From Phylloscopus collybita (taxonomy: Eukaryota > Chordata > Aves > Passeriformes > Phylloscopidae), in NCBI GenBank assembly GCA_027886175.1, contig JAJNNQ010000077.1:1116001-1180000 (forward strand): a stretch of 64,000 bases of DNA, in the 5' to 3' direction. The translations under genes were made by a program, and so were the position numbers. Below, in pieces: positions 44,700 to 56,319 of the stretch (position 1 is its first letter; the number at the start of each line of letters is the position of its first letter). The notes under the pieces were generated by a model, which worked only from the letters and a program-made list of their open reading frames with translations, was not told the origin of the DNA and did no database searches.

Positions 44700-45873
44700 A
44701 ACATGCAGCATCACAATTTCCCCATGGTTCCATGAGGCCCCATCGTATCACAACAGATCTTTGTTTCCATGAGGCCCAGCAATAACACAGTGGTCTCCTT
44801 GCATCCACAGTGTCACAGTGGCCCCTTGCTTCCATGAGATCTGGCAGTGTCACAATGGTGACCTTGGTTCTGTGAGACCCTGTGGTGTCACAATGACCCC
44901 TTGGTTCCCTGGGGACTCAGAGTGCCAGAATGGTCTCATTGCTTCCATGAGGCAGTGCGGTGTCACAATGGCTCCTTGGTTCCACAAGGCCCTGAAGAGC
45001 CTGTGGATTCAACGAGGCTTCAAAGTGCCACAATGGTCTGCAGGATTCCATGAGGCCCTGAAGTTTCACGGGGCACCTGGGTTCCATGAGGCCCTGAAGT
45101 ACGGAATGGCTCCTTAATTCCATTGGACCCCTCACTGTTATATGAGCTCTTAGTTCCATGGAGTTCTGTATTGTACAATGGCCCCTCGGTTCTACAAGGT
45201 CCTAGAGTGTCACAATGGCCCCTGGCTGCTGTGAGGCCATGGGATGTCACAATGTCTCATTGGGTCCACAAGGCCCTGCAGTTCCACAAGGGCCCTTTGG
45301 TGTCACAAGGCCTTGAAGTGACATAACAGTCTCAGTGGTTCCCCTGCCAGTTCACAATGGCCTCCTTGGTTCCATGATGCCCCAACATGTAACAATGGTG
45401 CCCTTGGTTCCAGAGAGTCAGAATGGCCCCATGGTCCCACGGAGCCCCACAGTGTCACTACAATGCCCTTGATTCCATCAGGCTCTGCTGTGCTGCAATG
45501 GCCCCTTGGTTCTACAAGGCCCTGCAGTGTCACAATGGCCACTTGATTCCAGTGGGTCCTGAGGTGTCATCATGGTCTCCATGGTTCCACAAGGCCCCGC
45601 AAGGTCACAACGGACTTTTGGTTCCATGAGCTTTCATACTGCCAACAACAGTCTCCCTGGTTCCTCAGTGTCACAAGGGACCCTTTGTTCCATGAGGTTC
45701 AGTGGTGTCACAATGGACTCCTTGGTTCTGCGGCCCTGCTGTGGAACAATGGACCCGTAGTTCCATGAGGTTCTGTACTGTCACCGTGGTCTCTTTGGTT
45801 CCACAAGGCCCTGCTGTGCCACAATGGCCCCTTGGTTCCATGAGGTTCTGTACTGTACACAGATTCTCCTTGG
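44700..45873 (-). repeat. 37-bp minisatellite array, minus orientation
   Basis: About 31 units written as GGTTCCATGAGGCCC on the plus strand, i.e. inverted relative to the arrays at 41.1 and 48.4 kb. Confidence 0.9.
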
Positions 45874-46322
45874 TGTGGGAGGATGGGTTGTAAAGAGAAT
45901 AGAGACAGTGCTGAAGGCAATCTCAGCCCTGATAAACTGCAGCTGTACTAATTACCAAGAGTGGGGACAGCCTTGCCCTTAATAGATCACAGCTATGTCT
46001 AAAGAGAATGAGCGTTATAAAACAGTGGGTTATCTGGTTGAAAGTCAGTTGGAGTCTGCAAGCTGTGCTGTGAGGAAGAAGAGTCGAACAGGCATTTGAG
46101 GGACAGACAGGGTCAGGCGGTCATGCAAGGGCCAGGAAAGAGTTAGCTGGTCCTGCAGAAGGAAGAGAGGAGGAAGAGAGAAGGAGTCAGAAGGCTGTGT
46201 GGAGCTGCCTGTGGGTAGGCTACAGAGAGAAAGGTGTGAGAGTTTTTAGATAATTAGGGACTGACGCCTGCATCAGTCATGACTCCACTGTCAACTGGTT
46301 CCCCCATAAGGACTGGGCAACA
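45874..46322 (+). mobile_element. Candidate LTR
   Basis: It begins TGTGGGAGGATGGG right at the end of the minisatellite. A TATA box TTATAAAAC lies at ~46014-46022, and it ends GGGCAACA five bases before a primer-binding-like site. No clear poly(A) signal or second LTR was seen. The class is unclear. Confidence 0.4.
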
Positions 46323-46327
46323 ATGAA

Positions 46328-46345
46328 TGGTGACCCTGACATGAT
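46328..46345 (+). other. Primer-binding-site-like sequence (tRNA-Trp type)
   Basis: TGGTGACCCTGACATGAT closely resembles the tRNA-Trp primer-binding site used by avian alpharetroviruses. Its place just after a candidate LTR supports a retroviral leader. Confidence 0.45.
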
Positions 46346-47090
46346 CCTGGCAGACAACTACAGACCTAAGAGCAGTGAGATGGTAGAGGCCAGCCCAACT
46401 GAGCTAGTAGGACCTGAGAGCCTAAAAGCAATGTAGGCACACCTGAGAGCCCAAGAGTCCAGATGACTTATGAGACACTGACCCCAATGTCCGGCCGCAG
46501 GTTGCGGGATCCTGGGGCGGCACGTGCCAGTGTTCGCGGCAGCACGGTGTAGCTGGAAGCGGCGACAGAGCTCTGAGAGGAGGAGTTGGAGCTGCAAAAA
46601 AGGAAGGTAAGAAAAGCTTAGAGTGACCAACTAACACAAACAAACAAACAAACAAACAAACAAAACCAACAGAAAAGGAGGTGACCAAACTTGAAGAGAA
46701 GAAACGTTATGAAAACGAGTTTGGAACTGCATGAGGGGAAGTGTTGAAAAGACCACGACAAGAGGGAGAGAAACAGCAAGCAGAGATGTTGCTTCAGGCC
46801 ACAGAAGAACTGAAATTGCAGAAGACAAAAGCAATAAAAACTGAAAAAGGAGCAAAAGAACTTACTAAGGCAGCAGTAGGAGCTAGAGAGAGATTAATTC
46901 TATTATTAAGTTCAATGTGTTTATTTGCTGGTGAAACATACATATTGTATTCAAAAGTTATTATTCCATAGGCACAAGTTCCATAGGATTAGATATCAAT
47001 AAGCGTTAGTGCAAAAGTCCATGTAAAAGAATGAGAGTCTATACTGTTAAGAGCAAAACTAAACCAAAACAAAAAAGAAAGGGATAAAAA
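46346..47090 (+). other. Retroviral leader-like region with Lys/Glu-rich frame
   Basis: A donor-like AAGGTAAGAAAAG lies at ~46604-46617 and a (CAAA)n run at 46636-46664. A frame at 46741-46971 encodes a Lys/Glu/Gln-rich, probably helical, segment followed by a hydrophobic end. It could be a gag-like relic, but I recognise no domain. No pol was found downstream. Confidence 0.3.
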
Positions 47091-47344
47091 TTAATGAAGA
47101 ACAGAAAAGTTTGTTATGTCGCTTTAAACTTTGAGTCTATATTTCAAGTAACAAAGGTGATCCCATCTGAAGAGGGAGTTCTCCTCAAGAGAAATATCTT
47201 TTTGAAACTTTTCTTGGTTTCCAGGAGCTGCCTCTGTGCCAGGAACCTGGCCCAGCTAAGCAGCACAGATGCAACACTGGAAATTGAATGACCCACCTGT
47301 GGATTTGGTGTTTGTTTACATCAGACACAGTCCCAGGGAGAGTG

Positions 47345-48135
47345 TTCAAGAAACTTCTCAAGAACTCAAAGTGAGATTGAAAATCCAAAATTTCTTGAAG
47401 TTTTAATGGGTCCCACAAAGAAACACAACAGAGAAAGTGTCTCCAGGTTCCAGGTGGAGCAGAACACTGCAGGCATGAGGACAGGTGGGGACAAACAGGG
47501 CAAAGGTGTCTCTGGTGCTCAGCAAACCTGGATGTGTTTCAGGACTGCAAAGGGCCAAGGCCTGAGACCCAGCCCCTGCCAAGGCACATCCTGTCCCTCC
47601 CTCCTTGCTCAGGCCTCTTCCCAGGCCACTGGGATGTGGGGATGTGCAATGCCAATGGCAGCACCATGGGGCAGCCCCTGCCAGGCTGCTGAGCAGGGAC
47701 AAGGAGGCCATGAGGCCCTTGCAGGCCTGCAAGGGTCACTTGTCCCCTCCTGCTGGCTCAGGCCCAGGGCCAGCAGCCATGGCCCAAGTGCTGCAGGAGT
47801 TGGCTGTGTCAGGGCCTTGCAGCTGCTGCCCATCCCTGTGGCCTGTGCAGCCCAGGCTGTCCTACGGTGTCCATGCCCTGTGCCTCTGTCCCTGCAGGCT
47901 GTCGTCACCCGCGGCTGCCCCACCTGGCTGGGCCCTTCCTTTGCTGACAGCTCTGCGTCCTGCCTGCCTCTGCCTGGGCACACAGAGCCTTGGGCTGGAT
48001 ACCAAAAGGGTTCATTCCATTTTTACTGTGCCTGCGAACTTCTAGCACAGGAACAAGGCATGCAAGGCCTGCTTTCCCAACAAGGATGGTTGGAAGAGAA
48101 GAAGAAGACATCTGGCTCAAGGGTGCAGTGATAGG
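47345..48135. repeat. Duplicated block b, copy 4
   Basis: Same block as 1085-1860. This copy starts the long region that is collinear with 1.1-12.3 kb. Confidence 0.65.
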
Positions 48136-48354
48136 GAAAACAAGGAGTGAATTTAGAGACTTGGTGTGGGTTTTATGGTGATTGCTAAATTGTAATACAT
48201 GTGTAGTGATTGTATACAAGTAACAGTCTTTTAGAATCACATGTCCATGTAAGGTTATGAGTTACCACACATTGGACCTCAAGCCTGAATAAATGATGCC
48301 CTCTTAAACACCAAGTTTGTGTTAAGGAGTCTTAGTCTGATATTTGGGAATTTG

Positions 48355-50105
48355 GTGACAGTGGGGCCTCACAGAATCGAGTCTACCATGACACTTTGGA
48401 CTCTCACGGAACCAAAATCCTTTTTGACAGAGCAGGGCCACTTGGAACTAATGGTCCATTGTGATACTGCAGATCCAGGGAGTTCTTTGTGACACTATGG
48501 AACCTCATGGAATCAAAAGTACATTGTGACAGAGAAAGGTTTCATGGAACCAAGAGTCCATTATGACACAGCAAGGCCTTGTTTGAGCAAGGGAACCATT
48601 GCTGATAGTCCAGTAACTCATGGAACCAAGGGGCCACTGTGACACACCAGGGCTAAAGAGAATGGAAGGTCCATCGTGACAGTGGAGACCCAAGGAGACC
48701 ATGGTGACACTGTGGGGCCTCGTGGAACCAAAGGGGCCATTCTGACCCAGCAAGGCCTTGTAGAACCCAGGAGGCCATTGTGACACTGCTGAACCTCACA
48801 GAACCAAAGTGACCATGTTATACTGTGGGACCTCATGGAACAAAGGGTCCATGGTGACACTGCAGAACCAAGGAGACTGTTGTTGGCAGTCTGAAAGCTC
48901 ATGGAACCAGAACTGCATTGTGACACAGCAAGGTCTCATGGAACCAAGGGTCCATTGCAACTCTGTGTGGCCTCATGGAACCACCAGCCATTGTGACACA
49001 GTGTGCCCACATTGAGCCAAGGGACCATTGTGACTGAAGAACCTCATGGAACCAAGAGTTCATTGTGACACTGTGGGGCCCTGTGGAACCAAGGGGACCA
49101 CAGTGACATTGCAGGGCCTCATGGAACAGTGGAGACCATTCTGACACTTTGGGACATACTGGAACCAAGGGGCCATTATAACATGACAGATCCTCAAGGA
49201 ATCAAGGGGGCTGCAGTGAACAGTGTGGGTCTCAATGGGATGAAGGGTCCATTCTGACACCGTGGAACCAAGGAGACCATTGTGACACTGTGGGACATCA
49301 TGGAACCAAAGGGCCATTGTCACACCGCTGGGCCTCATGAAACCCTGAAGGCCATTTGCACACCTTGAGGCCCTGGGAAACCATAAGGCCATTGTGGCAC
49401 TTCAGAGCCCTGGGGAGCCAAGGGGTTCATAGTGACACTGTGGGGCTCAATGGAACCAAGGGACAATTGTGGCACTGTGTGGCATCATTGAACCAAGGGG
49501 TCCATTGTGACACTGCAGGGCCCCATGGAACTAAGGATTCATGGAACAGCATGAGAGCCCATGGAACCAAAGGTCCATTGTGACGTTGCAGGGACTCGTG
49601 GAATGCTGGAGAACATTATGAAACTCTGAGGTCTCGTTGAACCAAGGGGCTCTGCAGGACCTTTTGGAGCAAATTAGGTCATTTTGACACTGCTGGGCCA
49701 CATTAAACCAAGGGTCCATTGTAATACTGCAGTACCAAGGAGACCACTGTGACACTGAAGGTCTCATGGAAGCAAGGGAGGACAATTGTGACCTTGCGGG
49801 GCCTAATGGAAGCAAGGGGTCAGTGTGACAGAGCTGGGCCTCATGCAGCCAAGGGGCCATTGTGATCCTGAGGAGCCCAAAAGAACCAAGGCACCACTGT
49901 GACACTGCAGGACTATCTGGAATCATGAAGGCCATTGTGACACTCTGAGACCTCATGAAACCAAGGGGCCACTGTGTCATTGCACAGTTGTGCATTGTTC
50001 ATTGTGCACTGTTCCATTCCATGGAACCAAGGAAATCATTTTGACACTGCAAGGCCTCATGGAAGCAAGGGGACACTGTGACACTGTGGGGACCCATGGA
50101 AACTG
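48355..50105 (+). repeat. 37-bp minisatellite array, 48.4 kb
   Basis: About 47 units. It is followed by the LTR-like start TGTTGCGAGG at 50106, exactly as array 1 is at 3039. Confidence 0.9.
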
Positions 50106-50316
50106 TTGCGAGGAAGGAGCAGAGAATCAAACGGGCATCAATACGATTAGGTTTGATCTCCTAATTTATTCTTTATTCCCTATATTTATGTGGTTACAGA
50201 TCAAAAGCAGGCACAGCTAAACAATTGTTGATTGGTTAAAATCTCATATTCAAGCACCCTAAATGATTGCTCATTGGTTCATGTCTTTTGGCAGCAAAAT
50301 CTTCTTTGTTCTGTCT
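50106..50316 (-). mobile_element. LTR-like segment, second copy, split by solo LTR
   Basis: Collinear with 3039-3251. Interrupted after CTGTCT by the solo LTR; homology resumes at 51012. Confidence 0.4.
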
Positions 50317-51005
50317 TGCTGGGGCTCGTGCCTGGCTCTGGCCCAGCTCGGTGGTCAGCCTGGGCCCCCCGGCTGCTCTGGCACGTTCCAGCAAGACAGT
50401 TTTGTGGGGTCTCGGCTCAGGCAGTTGGCTCACACTGCTATGGCTGGGATTGAAAAAGAGGGGACTCTCTTGACGCTTCCAGGGAACAGAGGCTTTATTT
50501 AGGGGGGAGGGGGTCAGGGGAACCCCCAGCCTCCAGGCTGGTGCCTCTGGAGAGAGATCCCAAGCCTGATCTGGGGGGCGGTTTTGTACTACATATTTTG
50601 GGGTGGGTACAAAATCACACAATCCAATAAAACAATCCAATTACAACATGCCAAACTAAGTCACTTAAATTCCAACAAATCCAACACAGGTTTGGGGGTG
50701 GCCTGAGAAGAGTCCAGCTAAGCTAGTGGCTGGAACTCTTGGACCTTAGAGATAAGGATTCCATTATGGACCATTATGGAGGGAAATTATGCATGACAGA
50801 GGGGATAGGACAAGAAAGAACCAATAAAAAAGTCTCTAGGCAGAGGCTATAGCTGCCCTAGAAACTCCTATCACAACTACGAGAAAGATACATTCTAAAA
50901 CAAAAGGCTTTTCTAAAATTGTACAAACTATGCTAAACTTAACAATAAACCGTTTTATACTGTATTCATAGCTAAGGCTTCTAATTTATTTTTTGCAAAC
51001 TCACA
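50317..51005 (-). mobile_element. Solo LTR with 6-bp target duplication
   Basis: A 689-bp insert starts TGCTGGGGCTC and ends CTCACA. It is flanked by CTGTCT at 50311-50316 and 51006-51011, and the single CTGTCT remains at the empty paralogous site 3246-3251. On the minus strand it has TATAAAACGG (~50950) and AATAAA (~50497), so it probably reads leftward. Six-base duplications fit alpha/betaretrovirus-type integrases. Confidence 0.85.
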
Positions 51006-51215
51006 CTGTCTTATGATCAGCATTTCTGTCTTCAGCATCTATGAGAAGGTAAAACAAGTTGTTACATGTCTTCAGCTTCCGAAGGGAAGCATCTGTGAGA
51101 AGGACCAATGAGTTATTACATTTGCTACTTTTTTGCTAATTCAAGGCAATGTAGGAACAGCAGAGTACACAGCAGGCACAGTACAAGAACCCCTACTGTT
51201 CCCTGATAGCAAGGA

Positions 51216-51794
51216 TTGCTCAAACTTCCTATCAATAGATTGTGGCCTCGCTCTTCTAAAAACTCCCCTACAATGGGGGTTAACCCCAGAGGGCTTGGAA
51301 GCTGCCAGGAGTGGCAGACAGGCATCACACACATTCCTAGTTTCGGCCACAGAAAATACGTGCATGTGAGCATTGACACCTATTCAAACACAGTTTATGC
51401 CTCTGCCCACACAGGAGAAATGGCTGCACATGCCAAGAAACATCTCATGCAAGCCTTTTCATTACTGGGGATCCCTAAGAAAATCAAAACTGACAATGGC
51501 CCAGTGTACAAAAGCAAGGAATTCCTCGAGTTTGTCCAGCAGTGGGGAATGGAACATATAACAGGCATCCCCCACTCCCCCACAGGCCAAGCTGTGGTCA
51601 GGCGTGCCCACCAGATGCTCAAAAAGGTCCTGGCTGGGCAAGACAGTTCCACAGCATGGATGTCACCAACACAAAAACTCTGCAAAGCCTTGTTTACCAT
51701 TAACTTTCTAAATTGTTCATTTGAAAACAGGAGTCCTCCAGTGGTACTTCACTTTAACAGCAGTTTAAGCTGTCACAGCGCCCACCAGTTTTGA
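51216..51794 (+). pseudogene. pol: ERV-B integrase remnant
   Basis: Paralogue of the ERV-A integrase. It has no stop at the ERV-A position, but two of three catalytic acids are replaced: the first Asp is Gly (WQTGITHI, codon 51321-51323) and the Glu is Arg (AGG at 51600-51602). The second Asp remains in KTDNGPVY. A loss of 8 bases near 51765, relative to ERV-A, shifts the frame into a stop at 51792-51794. It is inactive. The following DNA-binding part continues in another frame at 51791. Confidence 0.85.
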
Positions 51795-52261
51795 TTAGGG
51801 ACCCAGAAACCTGGGAGATCAAAGGTCCCTATGAGCTCATGACCTGGGGATGTGGCTATGTGTGTGTATCCACCCCCTTGGGCCCTCGCTGGATACCCCA
51901 AAAGTGGGTGAAACCTTTTGTTCCCAAAAAACCAGCACCAATGGAAGATGATGAGAAGCAAGCAACCGTCACTTCAAAAAGAAGACACCGCCGGAAAGAG
52001 AAGACAGTGTTACTTCTGGCAGATCTCAGACTGTTAATATGCTTTGTGTTTGTGTTTCCTTTTAAAATCCTGTTGTTTTTTCTTGTCTTGTTTTTAATTC
52101 AGTTGGCGTTTGGAATTCTTTGCTGCCTAGTTTTAAAGGCTCTCAATGGTTTAATCCCTACAACCTCAGAAGTCAGCCATACAGAGCTCGCAGGCCAAGA
52201 ACAGCCAAAACTGCCTGCAAATGAAAAGTGGTGGGCAAAAACATATTCTGCCCCAGAATAG
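51791..52261 (+). pseudogene. ERV-B integrase tail fused to env-like membrane tail
   Basis: One open frame runs from the integrase DNA-binding region (IRDPETWEIKGPYELMTWG to RWIPQKWVKPFVPK), through a basic tail KRRHRRKEK, directly into a strongly hydrophobic segment (LLICFVFVFPF to LAFGILCCLVL) and a polar tail. The middle of env must have been deleted. There is no start codon of its own. The ERV-A version is the same fusion with a frame difference. Confidence 0.6.
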
Positions 52262-52307
52262 GCCCGAAGCGTGTCTTTCAGTTTTATTGTTACTGAAAAG
52301 GCTGAGA

Positions 52308-52700
52308 TGTTGTATTGCAGTAAGTAGTTTGTTCACTTTGTTCTATTGCACTGGGTGTTTCTGTTATATGTGTTCACACAAAGCATTTGCTGTACCTGCC
52401 CATGAGCCCCTGCACTGAATCCCCTCTCGCTGACACCACCTATGCCTTACCTCCCCCAGGTCAGTCCCCATCGGCTGGTAGACCCCCTCCCCCTCCTTGG
52501 CAGAGGGCATAAAACTCCCCTCTGGCAGGGAATCACCCTCTTAACTCCTCTCTTAATTCTTCTCTTAACTCCCCCAAGCCGCATGGAGTAGGTTCTGCAT
52601 TAAACTGTGGGACTGTGTTCCTGAAGGATTAAGAGCACCTTTTGTCTTTTACCTTTGTCCTTGACTCAGTTTCCCCCCGAGCATACTGCTAGCCAGGGCT
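52308..52700 (+). mobile_element. ERV-B 3' LTR
   Basis: Starts TGTTGTATTGC after a GAAAAGGCTGAGA purine-rich end. It has the same CATAAAA and ATTAAA signals as the ERV-A LTR. The 3' boundary is approximate. Confidence 0.6.
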
Positions 52701-54005
52701 GAAGCTCAGGAGTGAGTGGGAACTGAGGCAAAGGAGCACAAAAGGAGCAGCTCAGCAATGCACCCAACCATCACTACCAAAGATTGCCTGCAGTGAGTAA
52801 GAAAGATCCATCAGCAGTGACCCTCAGACTTTCCCATCACCCACACCCACACATCAGCTGGAGGAAGCTGTCACAGCCAAGGACTGCAGAGCCACTCCTG
52901 GACACTGGGAATTCCTGCAGGTGCCTACCGCCACAGGTGAGGCTCCAGCCTCACTGTGAGAGGGCCCAGCTTTGACAGTGCTGAACAAATAAACTGACAG
53001 CACTTCTAGTGTGGGAACATCTGGATTCATCCTCCTCTTGGGTCCCTCCCAAAACCTGGCCAGGGCCCAAGGAGGAACCAAGGGAGGTGACTTTGACCAT
53101 ACAGCCCCAAACAAGGTCAGATGTCAGATTTCATGGCCTTGTCTGGCTTCCAAACACAGAAAGGTCAATCCATGTTTCACTAATGAGTGGATCCATCAAT
53201 CACAGTGCTAATGACCATGCATATTTCACTAATGAGCAGATACAAAGATAACCTTGGTTTGGAAGGTTCACCCAGAGGTCACCTTTGGCTCAGGGCCTGT
53301 TGTTCAGGCCTCACTCAGGCCTCTTGTCAAGGCCTGGGATGAGCAGGGACATCTTTCACCAGATCAGGTTGTTCAGAGCCCTGTCCCAGCTGGACTGGAA
53401 TGTTTCCAGGGATGGGGCATTGACCACCTGCAGCCCCCCACCTCCTCCTGGCCATGGAACCTGGCTGCAGAAATGGCTCCTTGGGGTGCTTTCCAAGGAA
53501 CCTTGAACTGATGGGGGTTGCTGTGGCACCCAAACCCAGCAGTGGAGTCAGGGCAGTGTCCATGGCCACAGCCCCTTGCAATGGCCCAGGGCAGGTTGGG
53601 ATGATGATCCACCCTCACTCCTGGCCCAGGGCAGGGCTGCAGTGGCCTTGGTGGCACCTTGGGCTGGCACACACCTGAGGAGGGTGTCTGTTTTCAGTGG
53701 GGAAAATTAGGAGTTTTACATTGCTAAAAAAAAATAGGAAGGCCCTGTTTGCCTGAGTGTGGGCAGCTCGCCAAGCAAAGTAGGTCCCAGGTAAGCGAGG
53801 AGGGACAGGATGGCTTAGGGAATGTGGAGCAAGGTTGTCCACACTGGGTCAGACCTCAGGACACAGCTTCTCTGAGCAGGCCAGACCTCCTGAGGAGACA
53901 CCCTGGGGTATCAGTCACTGAATGCTGCAATCACCTCTGCTCTAAACAGAGCAGTAATAAAAGACACCCTTTGTAACAGGAATGTGTCCTTTTAAAAAAC
54001 TCTTT
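52700..54005. other. Intergenic, second copy of 4.90-6.18 kb
   Basis: Collinear with the first copy; small indels only. No gene. Confidence 0.55.
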
Positions 54006-54009
54006 GAAA

Positions 54010-55290
54010 TCTTTCTCCATAACTCTAGCTGGAAACTTTCCTAATGAACTTCACCAGACCAGAGGGAAATCAAGGCACAGCCATAGTTTGTCAGGAATTG
54101 CTTGATCCTAATGAGCCCCATGGTGCATTTGGTGCTGAGCCTCAGGGCCTGAGAGGAGATTGCACAAACCTTTCCAGGAGTCAAAGTCAGAAGAAAAACC
54201 CAAAGTGTCTTGAGGCATTCATGGGTTGCACTGAGGTCCATCCCCAACACAGGCTCCTCATGGACTCCTTGGAGGAGAGAATTGGACGCCAGGATTGCAC
54301 AAAATCCTCTCAGAAACTCAGTGTGGGAAGGAAATTCCAATGCACCTTAAACACTTTGAGTATCTCAAAGTATTAATGAGCCCCACTGAGTGTCAGTGCA
54401 AAGCTCTCAAGGGACTCATTAAAGCAGATAATTGGAGGCCAGGATTACACAAAAACTTCTCAGAGACTCAGTGCCAAAAAAAAGTTCTTTAAGAAACTTG
54501 GAGTACCTTGAAGTATTAATGAGCCCCACTGAGTGTTTTTACTGACTAAGAATCCCAAGGGACTTGTTAAAATAGATAATTGGGGCCAGGATTGCACAAT
54601 CTTTCTCACAGAGTCAGATTTAAAGGGGAAACACCAAGTACCTTAAAATAACTGAAGTGCCTTGAAGCATTAATGAGCCCCACTGAGTGTTGATACTGAC
54701 AAAGCCTCTCAAGGGACTAATTACAGCAGATAATTGGACGCCATGATTGCAGAAACCTCTCAGAAACTCCAAGGCAAAAGCCAAACCCAAAGTCCTTTGA
54801 AGAACCTGCAGTGCCTGGGAGCATTCAGGAGCCCCCCCCCCAGGGCCACTCCTGACCAGGGCTCCCCAGGGACTCCTTCCAACAGATCCTTGAGGCCACT
54901 GGGCTGTCAGGGGGATGCTGAGGGCAGGACAAGGGGCTGAGAGTGCCCAGCCTTGCTGGGGCTGTGCCAGGAGGCCCCAGGGCCTCAGGACAAGGTGTCT
55001 CCTGACAGCCCTTGGTGGCACAGACCCTGCTGTGCCCCAGGCCACCAAGACTTGGCTTCTCTTTGTCCCCTCCTGGCATCACTCCCAACAGTTCTCTGCT
55101 CTGCCTGGGGACTGCGGACACTTTCTCTGTTGTGTCGCTCACTGGGACCCATTAAAACTTCCAGAAACTTTGGAGTTGGATTCTGACTTGGAGTTCTGGA
55201 GAAGTTTCATCAGCTCCCTGTCAGGGACTGATGTTCAGGGCCTCAGCACCAGCCCCAAGAGGGTCATTAAAGTCCTTGTGCTGTGTCTGT
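54010..55290. repeat. Degenerate ~150-bp tandem repeats, second copy
   Basis: The same AATGAGCCCCACTGA-containing units as at 6200-7480. A C9-type run at ~54832 is longer than in the first copy. Confidence 0.6.
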
Positions 55291-56060
55291 GCTAATGAGC
55301 TGGGCTGGGCTCCTGGCACAGAGGCAGCTCCTGGCAACCAAGAAGAGCTTCAAAAGACATTTCTCCTGATGAGCAACTCTTTTCCCAGCCCAGCAGGGCT
55401 CACTCACAGGTCACTGGAGGAGAAACCCTCACAGCATTTGGAACAGTCACTATCTGGCTGGGGGAAGATAAGCTGCAGTTCCTGCAGGGATCTCCTGAAG
55501 CTGCCACATCCCATAGCTCTGAGGCCCTTCCAGGAGCACTCTCAGAGCTGCTGCAGGGCAGGGATGTGGCCCTGGGGCAGGGCTGGGTTTCCCTGCTGCA
55601 GCAGCCCAGGCACAGCACAGGGCAGCTCCCTGTGCCAGACTCTGCTGCAGGGCTGAGCAGCCAGGCCTGCAGCCAGGGCTGCCCAGGGCTGTCCTGCAGA
55701 GCAGGCCCCTGCAGCCCAGGGCTCTGTGCTGGCCCAGGGACTCTGCTGCCTGCCAGGGACAGCTCTCAGCCAGCCCTGGGAGCTGCTCCCAGCGCTGGGG
55801 AGAAGCTGTGGGGGGAAGGAGCCCCCCTGAGCAGGGCAGGTGCTGCTGCTGAGAGGTGCTGTGTGGGGCAGGGCTGCTCCCAGCTCCACACCAGCCTGGG
55901 CACAGCTCTGGAGGACACTTCCCAAAAGAAGGTGAGCCTGGGATTGCTGGAAAGATCAGGAGCTTTCCTGAGAGTGTTTTCACTTTCCTGCTTGGAGATG
56001 GATGGGAGAGTTGGGGTGATGACAAATAGACTTTTGCTTTTTATACATTTTTCATATATT
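55290..56060. other. Intergenic with a ~400-bp GC-rich stretch
   Basis: The stretch 55520-55915 is absent from the 7.8-kb counterpart, where AGCTCTGG runs straight into AAGATATTTG. It resembles the window's other CAGGGCTG-rich DNA. No gene. Confidence 0.45.
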
Positions 56061-56109
56061 CATAGCTCTGTTAACTACTACTATGTAGTTATAAAATGAT
56101 AATTTTTAA

Positions 56110-56300
56110 TTTACTCCATTCAACTACTTTTGCATATACTTATTATAGTACACATATACTTATATACACTAGTATATATACATATATGTACATATAGTAA
56201 ATATATGTACATATACTATAGTATATATTGTATAGTATTGTATAGTATACATATATATACTTATATACTTATAGTATACATATACTTATTTAAGTATATT
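56110..56300. repeat. AT-rich TATA/CATA tract, second copy
   Basis: Counterpart of 8005-8200, with different lengths of the alternating runs. Confidence 0.8.
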
Positions 56301-56319
56301 TCTTATTTAATTCTAGCAT

